This document shows, in pieces, positions 6,216 through 13,499 of a DNA stretch of 20,226 bases. The number at the start of each line of letters is the position of its first letter. The stretch's first letter is position 1. Below the pieces are notes generated by a model that saw only the letters and a program-made list of their open reading frames with translations, had not been told where the DNA came from and did not search any database. Made by a program: the position numbers and the translations under genes. The stretch is taken from the NCBI GenBank assembly GCA_013349485.1, contig DUZM01000017.1, forward strand, positions 1-20,226, in the 5' to 3' direction. This stretch comes from Candidatus Hydrogenedentota bacterium. Its GTDB lineage: Bacteria > Hydrogenedentota > Hydrogenedentia > Hydrogenedentales > SLHB01.

Positions 6216-7877
6216 GTGTGTGGTGAAACGCGAGAGGCGGCCGGCATCGTCGTTGACGCCCGAGCGTACGACGTCGAGGGAGACGGTCAACCCGACAATA
6301 CCGACGCGCTTCAACGTGCGCTGGACGCCTGCGCAGAGGAAGGCGGCGGCATCGTCCGCCTGCGCGCCGGCGTGTACGAAATCCGGGGTACATTAAGTAT
6401 TCCGTCCGGCGTAACGCTCGAGGGGGTGTTCTGTGCGCCGTCGTCGTGGCGAGAAAACGAAACCAACGGGACCACGCTCCACGCGTATGCGGGCCGCGGC
6501 AGCGAGGACGGCGAGCCATTCATCAAGCTCAATACGAACGCGACGCTGAAAGGCGTCGCCGTTTTCTATCCAGAACAAACCGGCGCGGAGGTCGTTTCGT
6601 ATCCCTGGTGTGTCTCCGGCGCCGGCGCCGACGACGTTTCCATCATGGACTGTCTGCTCTTGAACCCGTACCAGGCCATCGACCTTGCCTCGGCACGCAA
6701 CGAGCGCCACTTTGTGGGACGTGTGTACGGTTCGCCGTTGCGCCGGGGCATCTTCGTCGACAAATGCACCGACATCGGCCGCATCGAGAATGTCCATTTT
6801 TGGCCGTTCTTCAAAGCCGTGATGAAGAACCCCGCCATGCGCGCGTTTGTCGAAGGCAACGCAGAGGCCTTTATCTTCGGCCGCACCGATTGGCAGTACT
6901 GTTTCAACACGTTTTGCTGGGGGTACAAGACGGGTTATCGGTTCACGCACACCGAGCGCGGCGTATGCAACGGCAATTTTACGGGGATCGGCGCGGACGC
7001 CTGCAACACGGCCGTACTCGTCGAGAACAGTGCCCCCTATGGCATTCTGATCACCAACGGCCAATTTGTGGCGTTGTTGGGCGAAGAACCCATACAGATC
7101 CGCGTCGAGCCGACCCATGCCGGGACCATCCAGTTCAACAACTGCTCGTTCTGGGGCCTGAGTCACCAGAACGCCCGCATAGCCGGCAAAGGGTTCGTGA
7201 GCTTCAACCAATGCCATTTCCTGGACTGGCGCTCGATGGATCCGCCGAAAGCCGCGATCCAGGTCGAGTCCGGCCTCGTCACCGTGAACGCGTGCCGGTT
7301 CGGCAAAGGCGGGCCCGCCGTCCGCATCCACAAGAACGTCAGAGGCGCAATCGTCAATGCAAACATGTTTGCCGATGAAGGCGCCGTCGAGGTCGAAGAC
7401 GGGGCGACGGCGAGCGTGGGATGCAACTTGACTGCCGCGCCCCGGTTCGAGACCCCGCAAGGCGCTCGCATCGTCGACGTCAGCAGCAGTTACGTGCTCA
7501 CGGAAGGCTTCTGGCCCAATCTGGCGCTCCGCGACTCATTCAACGGCCATTCGTATGCGTCCTGGCATAAGTCCGAATTCTCCCAGTTCCGATGGCGAAT
7601 CCCAAAAGACGTCGCCGGAAGACATACCATCTCGGTGTGGTTGCCGACGGTTAAAGCCAAATTCCGCCAGTATCTTGCCGCGGAAGCCAAATACCGCGTC
7701 CACCATGCGGCGGGCGACAACGAGGTGACACTCAGCCAGCGCGACCACGCCGAGGGATGCTGGGCGCCCCTGGGTCAATTCGATCTCGATGAGAGCAGCC
7801 ACGTCACGGTCGATAACAAGGCCGACGGCGGCATCATCGTCGACGCCCTCATGCTAACGAAAACGACCGGCGACTGA
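6216..7877 (+). CDS. Pectate-lyase-like beta-helix protein with golvesin-like C-terminal domain
   Basis: I place the start at GTG 6216 because GGAGG (6204-6208) sits 7 bases before it and the longer frame begins inside the repeats at the promoter; this gives 553 residues. The N-terminus matches the Pectate_lyase_3 opening: VVDARAYDVEGDGQPDNTDA, then GGGIVRLRAGVYEI and LSIPSGVTLEG. A long series of short beta-strand rungs follows, as in right-handed parallel beta-helices. From about residue 440 comes a golvesin C-terminal-like domain with YVLTEGFWPN, FRWRIPKDVAGRHTISVWLP, KYRVHHAAGDNEV and GGIIVDALML. The fold suggests polysaccharide binding or cleavage, but catalytic residues cannot be assigned. 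No signal peptide is visible with this or any upstream start, which is odd for such a protein. Confidence 0.8.
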   Translation: MCGETREAAGIVVDARAYDVEGDGQPDNTDALQRALDACAEEGGGIVRLRAGVYEIRGTLSIPSGVTLEGVFCAPSSWRENETNGTTLHAYAGRGSEDGEPFIKLNTNATLKGVAVFYPEQTGAEVVSYPWCVSGAGADDVSIMDCLLLNPYQAIDLASARNERHFVGRVYGSPLRRGIFVDKCTDIGRIENVHFWPFFKAVMKNPAMRAFVEGNAEAFIFGRTDWQYCFNTFCWGYKTGYRFTHTERGVCNGNFTGIGADACNTAVLVENSAPYGILITNGQFVALLGEEPIQIRVEPTHAGTIQFNNCSFWGLSHQNARIAGKGFVSFNQCHFLDWRSMDPPKAAIQVESGLVTVNACRFGKGGPAVRIHKNVRGAIVNANMFADEGAVEVEDGATASVGCNLTAAPRFETPQGARIVDVSSSYVLTEGFWPNLALRDSFNGHSYASWHKSEFSQFRWRIPKDVAGRHTISVWLPTVKAKFRQYLAAEAKYRVHHAAGDNEVTLSQRDHAEGCWAPLGQFDLDESSHVTVDNKADGGIIVDALMLTKTTGD

Positions 7878-7933
7878 GCCCCGGCCCGAATCTTAGAGGG
7901 CTAAGCTCAAGAAGCTCATGCTGAGACGTGGCG

Positions 7934-7958
7934 AAGCCGTACAGCCATGACGGCTTTT
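7934..7958 (+). terminator. Candidate intrinsic terminator after the beta-helix gene
   Basis: AAGCCGT (7934-7940) pairs perfectly with ACGGCTT (7950-7956) around a 9-base loop. The distal arm runs into a short T-tract (TTTT, 7955-7958, then CT). The stem is short, so this is a modest candidate. Confidence 0.4.
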
Positions 7959-8121
7959 CTGGCGATGCGGCGCGAGGAAAAGGGACGATCCTTGCTCGGG
8001 GACCCGCGACGACACTTCCTCGCCCGTCTTCAATTGTCCGTTCTGGATTTTGCGTTTACGTCCATGCCACGGCGGGATTCGCAACAAATTGCGCAGCAAT
8101 GAGTTGGACGCAAGAGTTCAT

Positions 8122-8150
8122 TTGACGGACTTCCCCAGGCATGGTATCAT
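8122..8150 (+). promoter_or_regulatory. Sigma-70-type promoter of the pseudopilin gene
   Basis: TTGACG (8122-8127) and TATCAT (8145-8150) lie 17 bases apart. The -10 is preceded by TGG, an extended -10 feature. Transcription would start near 8157, leaving a leader of about 36 bases. Confidence 0.65.
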
Positions 8151-8192
8151 TTCTATGGCGGGACATCGACATAGACAAAGGAGGGCGGGGCG

Positions 8193-9278
8193 ATGAGTAA
8201 ACGGGGGGCCAACGGGTTTACGCTGATCGAACTGCTTGTGGTGATCGCCATAATCCTCATTTTGGCGGGGATCGCCTTTACTGTTGGCAGCGGGGTGCGG
8301 GAGAAGGCCCACATCGTCAGTGTGCAATCGGATTTCCGGAATCTAAACACCAAGTTTGTCGAGTATTACACCGCAAACCTGGATACGTACCCTCCGATGT
8401 ACGGCTATCTGAAGGATGCGGCCAAGGATAAGACCCCGGCCGAACTCGCCGCGCTACAGAACGCAGCCGAGGTCGCCGGCACGGAAGATGACTTCTACGA
8501 GAAGTACTTCTGTGTTCAGCCGTACTCCTATTTTATAGGCTCCTATGGCGAGGACCTTGTGGAAGATGATTTCTCGGAGGGTTACGACACCGATCGGGAC
8601 GACAGCATCGCCATTCTGGAATACCTACCCGTAGGTACGGTAGACGTCGCTACGGGCAACGTGACTTTTGAACCTGAAGTCTACAAGGTGACGGACGGCT
8701 TTGACGATGCAGGACTGGACGATGAGAAGAGTCGGCCGTATGTCTACATACCCATAAACAAGGACCAGTTCAAGAAGTACCGCAAGTACTTGTACGACTT
8801 GTACTATGCGGATCCGAGTAATCCGGACCTCCATGCGCTCTATGCCAACAGATGGCCGAGTCTCAATTTCTTGCACTTCCCGCCCGCCAAATATGACGCC
8901 TACGTGCTGATCAGCGTCGGTCCCTTCGGCCATACGGGCGGGTTGTTGACCCTCGGCCCCCCCGAGGGTATTAACAAGAGTGACTGGGTAGATCCGACGC
9001 AATATGGGCTGATTCGCTATCATATCAACGCGCTGAGAGCCTATTTTCTGGCCACACGCGACATCAATGCCAACGGCGAGCTAGATTTTGACTTCATTAG
9101 TCGCACGCAAAGGGACGAAACTGAATACCTTGACCCGAAGCTGCCCGATCCAGACGTTCAAAGAGCGCATAAGGACTTCTGGCTGCCCGTAGACTATCGG
9201 CTCTATATGAAGCCGACCCCGCCGGAAACGGTTCTGGGACCCGGCCCGATGATCTACAAATGCCCGGAGGCGGATTAG
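8193..9278 (+). CDS. Type IV pilin-like protein (large pseudopilin)
   Basis: This 361-residue protein begins MSKRGANGFTLIELLVV, a class III prepilin signal. Cleavage is expected between G8 and F9, with the conserved Glu at +5, followed by a hydrophobic helix to about residue 28. A prepilin peptidase (not in this window) would process it, and it would join a type II secretion or type IV pilus-like filament. The start is well supported by AAGGAGG 8 bases upstream. The globular part is acidic and Tyr-rich, with Asp-rich loops and a YVLISVGPFG stretch like that near the C-terminus of many planctomycete prepilins. It is about twice the length of a GspG-type pilin. No secretion or assembly genes are adjacent, so it is an orphan pilin here. 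Confidence 0.85.
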   Translation: MSKRGANGFTLIELLVVIAIILILAGIAFTVGSGVREKAHIVSVQSDFRNLNTKFVEYYTANLDTYPPMYGYLKDAAKDKTPAELAALQNAAEVAGTEDDFYEKYFCVQPYSYFIGSYGEDLVEDDFSEGYDTDRDDSIAILEYLPVGTVDVATGNVTFEPEVYKVTDGFDDAGLDDEKSRPYVYIPINKDQFKKYRKYLYDLYYADPSNPDLHALYANRWPSLNFLHFPPAKYDAYVLISVGPFGHTGGLLTLGPPEGINKSDWVDPTQYGLIRYHINALRAYFLATRDINANGELDFDFISRTQRDETEYLDPKLPDPDVQRAHKDFWLPVDYRLYMKPTPPETVLGPGPMIYKCPEAD

Positions 9279-9288
9279 TGAAGTCTTT

Positions 9289-9307
9289 CGCCGGGCTCAG
9301 CCCGGCG
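9289..9307 (+). terminator. Strong GC hairpin after the pseudopilin gene
   Basis: CGCCGGGC and GCCCGGCG form a perfect 8-base GC-rich stem with a TCA loop, starting 10 bases after the stop. No T-run follows, so it would be a stabilising or rho-assisted 3' hairpin rather than a classical intrinsic terminator. Confidence 0.45.
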
Positions 9308-9366
9308 GGCGAGATGGGGCGTCTTGTCTGCTAGGTCCTGCCTGAGCCGCGTCAACAGTACACTCT

Positions 9367-9395
9367 TTCTTATCGCCCTTAGTTTCGCGTAGAAT
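9367..9395 (+). promoter_or_regulatory. Possible promoter of larB-larC-coaD
   Basis: TAGAAT (9390-9395) is a good -10. The matching -35 at 17 bases, TTCTTA (9367-9372), is poor. Transcription would start near 9402, 30 bases before the larB ATG. Confidence 0.35.
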
Positions 9396-9431
9396 ACATG
9401 AAATCTACGGCTTTGACTGGAATCGCCACTG

Positions 9432-10193
9432 ATGGACAAAGATAGATTGAGAGGAATGCTCGAGTCGGTCGCGTCGGGAGAGTTGTCGCCGGACGAGGCG
9501 GTCGAGAAGCTGCGCGCGTTGCCGTTCGAGGATCTCGGGTTTGCCAAGGTGGACCACCACCGCCCCTTGCGCAAGGGCTACCCGGAAACCGTTTTCTGCG
9601 CGGGCAAGACGGCCGAGCAGGTCGTGGCCATCGTGACCCGCATGCGGGAACACGGCAGCAACGTGTTGGCGACGCGGTGCACCCCCGAGGTGATCGCGGC
9701 GATCCTCGAGGCGCATCCCGATGCGGTGCATCATGAGGCCGCGCGGGCGGTCGCCATAGCGGTGAATCCGCCGGAGCCGCTCGCCGGCTACGTCGCGGTG
9801 GTGTGTGCAGGCACATCGGACATACCCGTCGCCGAAGAAGCGGCCGTGGCGTGTGAATCGCTGGGCAACGTCGTCGAGCGGGTGTACGATGTAGGCGTGG
9901 CGGGCATCCACCGGCTTTTCGATCGGCGCGACACGCTCGAGCGGGCCGCGGCCATAGTCGTATGCGCGGGCATGGAAGGCGCCTTGGCCAGCGTGGTCGC
10001 CGGCCTAGTGGACAAACCCGTGATTGCCGTGCCTACCAGTGTCGGCTACGGCGCAAGTTTCGGCGGCATCGCGGCGCTGTTGGGCATGTTGAATTCCTGT
10101 GCAACGGGGGTATGCGTGGTCAACATCGACAACGGATTCGGCGCCGGGATGTTTGCCGGCATTATTAACCGCATCGCGAACGGGAAGGCGTGA
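9432..10193 (+). CDS. larB: Nickel pincer cofactor biosynthesis protein LarB
   Basis: LarB carboxylates and hydrolyses nicotinic acid adenine dinucleotide, the first step to the nickel-pincer nucleotide cofactor of lactate racemase and related enzymes. The 253 residues fit the family. The N-terminus (LESVASGELSPDEAVEKLR, then LPFEDLGFAKVDHHR) is typical. The C-terminal half is the PurE-like domain, with VVCAGTSDIPVAEEAA, VYDVGVAGIHRL, VCAGMEGALASVVAGL and PTSVGYGASFGGIAALLGML. The start at 9432 is chosen because it gives the normal family N-terminus, although the ribosome site is weak. It lies 104 bases before larC. No larA or larE is present in the window. Confidence 0.95.
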   Translation: MDKDRLRGMLESVASGELSPDEAVEKLRALPFEDLGFAKVDHHRPLRKGYPETVFCAGKTAEQVVAIVTRMREHGSNVLATRCTPEVIAAILEAHPDAVHHEAARAVAIAVNPPEPLAGYVAVVCAGTSDIPVAEEAAVACESLGNVVERVYDVGVAGIHRLFDRRDTLERAAAIVVCAGMEGALASVVAGLVDKPVIAVPTSVGYGASFGGIAALLGMLNSCATGVCVVNIDNGFGAGMFAGIINRIANGKA

Positions 10194-10297
10194 AGAATAT
10201 TTCGCAGCGCGGCAAGAATCTGCGTGATCTGCACAATCTGCGGTTTCGCTCTTGATTGTTAGACAAAGAGGCGCTGAGCACGAGTAGGAGTAAGAGT

Positions 10298-11494
10298 GTG
10301 AGTAGGAGAACGCTCTACTTTGACTGCTTTTGTGGGGCGAGCGGCGACATGATCGTCGGCGCGCTCATTGATGCGGGCGCGGACTTCGCCGCGATCACGT
10401 GCGGCCTCGAGGCGCTCGACGTGCCCGGGTTCACGGTGGCCGCCGAGAAAGTGAACAAGCGCGGCATTGCGGCCACCCGGTTCACCGTGACCGTAGCGGA
10501 GGACGCCCCGCGGCCGCATCGATCGCTCAGCCAAATCGTCGACCTCATCCGGCGGAGCGGCCTGCCGGATAAGGTCAAGGCCGGCAGCGCCGAGACGTTC
10601 GAACGCATTGCCGCGTGTGAGGCGCAAGTGCACGGCATTGACGTCCAAGACGTCCACTTCCACGAACTCGGGGCCATTGATTCCATTGCCGACATCGTCG
10701 GCGCCCACTTAGCCCTCGATTCGCTCGATGTGGCACAGATCGCAGCGTCGCCGCTGCGCGTCGGGCACGGAACCGTCCACACGGCGCACGGCGTGCTGCC
10801 TGTGCCCGCCCCGGCGACCGCCCTGCTGCTTCGGGACGTCCCGTGCCGCGGCGGTGATATCGAGGGAGAACTGGTGACGCCGACGGGCGCGGCGCTCGTG
10901 GCGCAACTCGCGGGCCGTTTTGGGCCGTTGCCGCTATTCAAGATTGACGCCGTCGGGTATGGGAGCGGCGCGCGCGACCTGGCGGATCGGCCCAATGTGC
11001 TCCGTGTGTTCCTCGGCCGCGAGAGCGCGGCCTTGCCCGGCGCCGAGTCCATCACAATTGTCGAGGCCAACATCGATGACATGAATCCCGAATTGCTGCC
11101 GCCGTTGCTCGAAGACATGCTCCGGGCGGGGGCGCGCGACGCCTTCCTGACGCCCATCGTCGGCAAGAAGGGGCGGCCGGCCCACCAGATCACCGTCCTG
11201 TGCGACGAAGCTATCGCGTCCGAGGTGGCCGGACTACTCTTTCGGAACTCAACGACGTTGGGCGTCCGGATGCGCGCCGAGCACCGCATCTGCCTCGACC
11301 GGGAATGGCAGGTCGCCGAAACCGCGTGGGGCGCGGTGCGCGTCAAGATCGCGCGCTTCGACGGCCACGAAACCACCGCCGCGCCGGAGTTCGAAGACTG
11401 CCGCGGACTCGCCGAACAAGCGGGCGTATCCGTCCGGGCAGTCTACGAGGCGGCCCTTGCCGCCGCCGTGAAAGGAGAATTGCGCGATGCCTGA
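10298..11494 (+). CDS. larC: Nickel insertion protein LarC
   Basis: LarC is the CTP-dependent nickel insertase that completes the nickel-pincer cofactor. The frame is open from TTG 10256, but AGGAG (10286-10290) 7 bases before GTG 10298, and the family N-terminus (TLYFDCFCGASGDMIVGAL) directly after it, support 10298, giving 398 residues. Visible family features are VHFHELGAIDSIADIVGA, GHGTVHTAHGVLPVPAPAT, GELVTPTGAAL, and the C-terminal ANIDDMNPELLPPLLEDML with FLTPIVGKKGRPAHQITVL. Both halves are in one continuous frame, unlike Lactobacillus, where LarC1 and LarC2 need a frameshift. Its end overlaps the coaD start by 8 bases. Confidence 0.95.
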   Translation: MSRRTLYFDCFCGASGDMIVGALIDAGADFAAITCGLEALDVPGFTVAAEKVNKRGIAATRFTVTVAEDAPRPHRSLSQIVDLIRRSGLPDKVKAGSAETFERIAACEAQVHGIDVQDVHFHELGAIDSIADIVGAHLALDSLDVAQIAASPLRVGHGTVHTAHGVLPVPAPATALLLRDVPCRGGDIEGELVTPTGAALVAQLAGRFGPLPLFKIDAVGYGSGARDLADRPNVLRVFLGRESAALPGAESITIVEANIDDMNPELLPPLLEDMLRAGARDAFLTPIVGKKGRPAHQITVLCDEAIASEVAGLLFRNSTTLGVRMRAEHRICLDREWQVAETAWGAVRVKIARFDGHETTAAPEFEDCRGLAEQAGVSVRAVYEAALAAAVKGELRDA

Positions 11495-11972
11495 CCGTAC
11501 CGCCATCTATCCCGGCAGTTTCGACCCGCCCACCAACGGCCACCTCGACCTTATCGGGCGCGCGGCACGCATATTCGACCGGCTCGTCGTTGCCGTAGCC
11601 ACGAACGAATCCAAAGACTGCCTATTCACCGTCGAGGAACGCAAGACCATACTCGAGGCAATTGCGAAAGATATACCAGGAGTAACGGTAACGTCGTTTG
11701 ACGGGCTGAGCGCCGAATTCGCCGAGGAACACGGGGCGGTGGCCCTCGTACGCGGGTTGCGGGCCATATCGGACTTCGAGTTCGAGCTTTCGATGGCGGT
11801 TATGAACAAGCGAATCAACCCCGAGATCGAAACCGTATGCCTGATGCCCAGCGAGCCCTACATGTTTCTAAGCTCACGGGTAGTGAAAGAGGTCGCCTTC
11901 TACGGGGGCGACATAAGCGGCTTCGTCCCGCACGAAGTGGAACTGGCGCTGAGAAAAAAGCTGGGAACATGA
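11487..11972 (+). CDS. coaD: Phosphopantetheine adenylyltransferase
   Basis: CoaD transfers AMP from ATP to 4'-phosphopantetheine, the penultimate step of coenzyme A synthesis in the cytoplasm. The 161 residues are the usual length. The nucleotidyltransferase T/HxGH site is T16-N-G-H19 within YPGSFDPPTNGHLD. Other family features are VRGLRAISDFEFEL, MNKRINPEIETVCLMP and SSRVVKEVA. The ATG overlaps the end of larC, and AAGGAG lies 9 bases upstream inside larC, so the two are translationally coupled. A heptad repeat array starts at the base after its stop codon. Confidence 0.97.
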   Translation: MPDRTAIYPGSFDPPTNGHLDLIGRAARIFDRLVVAVATNESKDCLFTVEERKTILEAIAKDIPGVTVTSFDGLSAEFAEEHGAVALVRGLRAISDFEFELSMAVMNKRINPEIETVCLMPSEPYMFLSSRVVKEVAFYGGDISGFVPHEVELALRKKLGT

Positions 11973-12021
11973 AGCGGGTAGCGATTAGCTATCAGTGGTC
12001 AGCTATCAGCGGTCAGCATTG
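11973..12021 (+). repeat. Heptad repeat array, copies reading AGCNNTC, right after coaD
   Basis: Seven consecutive 7-base units start at the first base after the coaD stop: AGCGGGT, AGCGATT, AGCTATC, AGTGGTC, AGCTATC, AGCGGTC and AGCATTG. The middle four are closest to the consensus AGCNNTC. An array of the opposite orientation lies at 12294-12356. It resembles the short tandem heptamer repeats known from some bacterial genomes. Confidence 0.8.
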
Positions 12022-12293
12022 GCGCTGCGACAAGTCGGGGGGTGTTTGAATTCGCCCCGTCGGCGACGGAGCGTAGTTGAGGCGCCATAATCTGAGTATT
12101 GTGCTGCGCAGATTGGCCAACCCGTCTTCTGGCCAGAACTGTTTTGGGCCTTCCTCATCCCGATTTCTGGATTGCGAGTGCCAGGACGAATAGCAAGGCC
12201 ACAAACGTGTTCCGGCATTTGTCGTATTATATACCACGTGAAGGTCTTGCAGCGCGGCGGCCGCCAATAGCCGATGGCCTAAAGCAGGCCGCC
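12022..12293. other. 272-base segment between the facing heptad arrays
   Basis: No supported gene. On the minus strand, 20 codons in one frame encode a TM-like stretch (TFVALLFVLALAIQ) but have no start or ribosome site, so this may be a gene remnant or chance. An AT-rich patch (TATATAAT on the minus strand, near 12229-12236) resembles a -10 box without a credible -35. Confidence 0.4.
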
Positions 12294-12356
12294 GAAAGCT
12301 GATAGCTGACCGCTGAAAGCTGATCGCTGAAAACTGACCGCTGAAAGCTGATAGCT
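12294..12356 (-). repeat. Heptad repeat array, copies reading GANNGCT on the plus strand, right after the hydrolase gene
   Basis: Nine uninterrupted 7-base units read GAAAGCT, GATAGCT, GACCGCT, GAAAGCT, GATCGCT, GAAAACT, GACCGCT, GAAAGCT and GATAGCT on the plus strand. On the minus strand they are AGCNNTC, the same unit as the array after coaD. The array begins two bases past the stop codon of the minus-strand hydrolase. Both convergent genes are thus followed at once by the same repeat in the same sense. Confidence 0.85.
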
Positions 12357-12358
12357 AA

Positions 12359-13285
12359 CTACGCGGCCTTGACTTCGCGGCAGATAAGGCGGCCGACCCG
12401 CCTCGATAGGACCAACGTGTAATGGCCTTTTCCCGCGAGGGGGATGTTCTTGGCCATACCCAGTTCCGAGCTGCTCTGCGGCATTATGACGTTGTCGTGG
12501 ATGCTGTAGATCGAGACGTGTTCGATGTTCGAGCGCCGGTTCTCGTCGCGGTTCAAGTCCTGAAGCCACTCGCTGTTGACGCGCATCTGGTTCGTGTTGA
12601 CGCCGCGCGGAAACCATGCCGTGCGCGTTCCGTGATGGGGCGTGCCCACGGAGATGATCTTCGCGACACGCCCCGCGCCGCCGCACCGCTCGACGTAGGC
12701 CCGCGCCACAAGCCCGCCCATATTATGCCCGACCAGAATCACCTTGGGCGCACGGGTCGTCTCACAAATACGGACTACGCGCGCCGCGAGCTGTTGCGCG
12801 TAGTCGTCGATATTGCCGTGTTTTGGGTGGAGATTCATCGTGAATACGTTCGTCAAGCCCCGACGCCACAAATAACTGATCATGGGAACCCAAATGCCCG
12901 CATTGCACCCGTAACCATGAATGAGCAGCACAGGCGGCTGCGCGGCTCGCGTCACGTTGCCGCGGCGCAGCGCGACCAGCCGGCGAGAGAACGGAAGCAA
13001 CAGACAGTACATGAATAGAAACGCCAAGATCTCGCCCACGATCATGCGCACCGCGCCGAGGAACCCTATCCGATCCTCCGGACTACGCGGCGTGCGCGAG
13101 AGTAGGGAAAACGCGAACTCGAGCAGAAACACGAGTATACGGAAGGCTAATACGGTACAAAAGGCCAAAACCACAATTAGACCGATCGGCAGCGTGCCTA
13201 CGGACGCATCCCACGCCCACACGCAGACCGCTACACACAAACCGATCTCAAACAAAAATGCGGCGGCAAGACCAAGTGAAATCAT
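12359..13285 (-). CDS. Membrane-anchored alpha/beta hydrolase (lipase-like) lacking the nucleophile serine
   Basis: This 308-residue protein has three N-terminal TM segments (about 3-25, 32-62 and 83-99) and an alpha/beta-hydrolase domain. The oxyanion region is LLIHGYGCNAGIW (120-132). The nucleophile elbow reads VGHNMGG, so residue 188, normally Ser in GHSMGG of triacylglycerol lipase-like enzymes, is Asn (AAT at 12724-12722). The remaining triad residues look present, D264 (SIHDNVI) and H288 (GKGHYTLV), as does SVGTPHHGT. It may be a pseudoenzyme, or a one-base change or sequencing error from AGT may have removed activity. The start is supported by AAGGAG (13300-13295) 9 bases upstream. 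It is transcribed towards coaD. Confidence 0.9.
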   Translation of the reverse strand: MISLGLAAAFLFEIGLCVAVCVWAWDASVGTLPIGLIVVLAFCTVLAFRILVFLLEFAFSLLSRTPRSPEDRIGFLGAVRMIVGEILAFLFMYCLLLPFSRRLVALRRGNVTRAAQPPVLLIHGYGCNAGIWVPMISYLWRRGLTNVFTMNLHPKHGNIDDYAQQLAARVVRICETTRAPKVILVGHNMGGLVARAYVERCGGAGRVAKIISVGTPHHGTRTAWFPRGVNTNQMRVNSEWLQDLNRDENRRSNIEHVSIYSIHDNVIMPQSSSELGMAKNIPLAGKGHYTLVLSRRVGRLICREVKAA

Positions 13286-13315
13286 AAACTACTACTCCTT
13301 GATACCTCTATCCAG

Positions 13316-13345
13316 AACGTACCATCCAGGAAAAGGTTTTGTCAA
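13316..13345 (-). promoter_or_regulatory. Candidate promoter of the hydrolase gene
   Basis: On the minus strand a perfect TTGACA (13345-13340) is followed after 18 bases by TACGTT (13321-13316). The -35 is strong and the -10 is mediocre. It lies about 30 bases before the ATG at 13285. Confidence 0.45.
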
Positions 13346-13499
13346 TTGGAGTTGAAACCCAACCGGCGTCTCGGCTAGGCTCCCGTAGCGCCGTTGTGCA
13401 ACGGAACAAAGTACAGCGCAACCTTCTTCCGCACCTCGCGGAAAACCATTGGGGGCGGCCTCCAGGCGCAAAGGGGCTCGCGCCTCGGGAAATCGGCCA

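Larger units (their letters stand above)
7878..8192. other. 315-base gap between the beta-helix and pseudopilin genes
   Basis: No gene is seen. The gap holds a candidate terminator at 7934-7958, then about 160 bases without recognisable features, then the pseudopilin promoter (8122-8150) and its AAGGAGG ribosome site (8178-8184). Confidence 0.5.

Noticed and set aside
6393..7460. 355-codon minus-strand frame inside the beta-helix gene
   Set aside because: It is a shadow frame of a GC-rich gene. The plus-strand reading has clear pectate-lyase-like and golvesin-like motifs.
10315..11376. 353-codon minus-strand frame inside larC
   Set aside because: The Ser/Arg/Pro-rich translation is typical of an antisense shadow; LarC motifs are unambiguous on the plus strand.
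11973..12356. CRISPR array
   Set aside because: The units are 7 bases long, contiguous and without spacers of 25-40 bases, so this is a simple heptad repeat.
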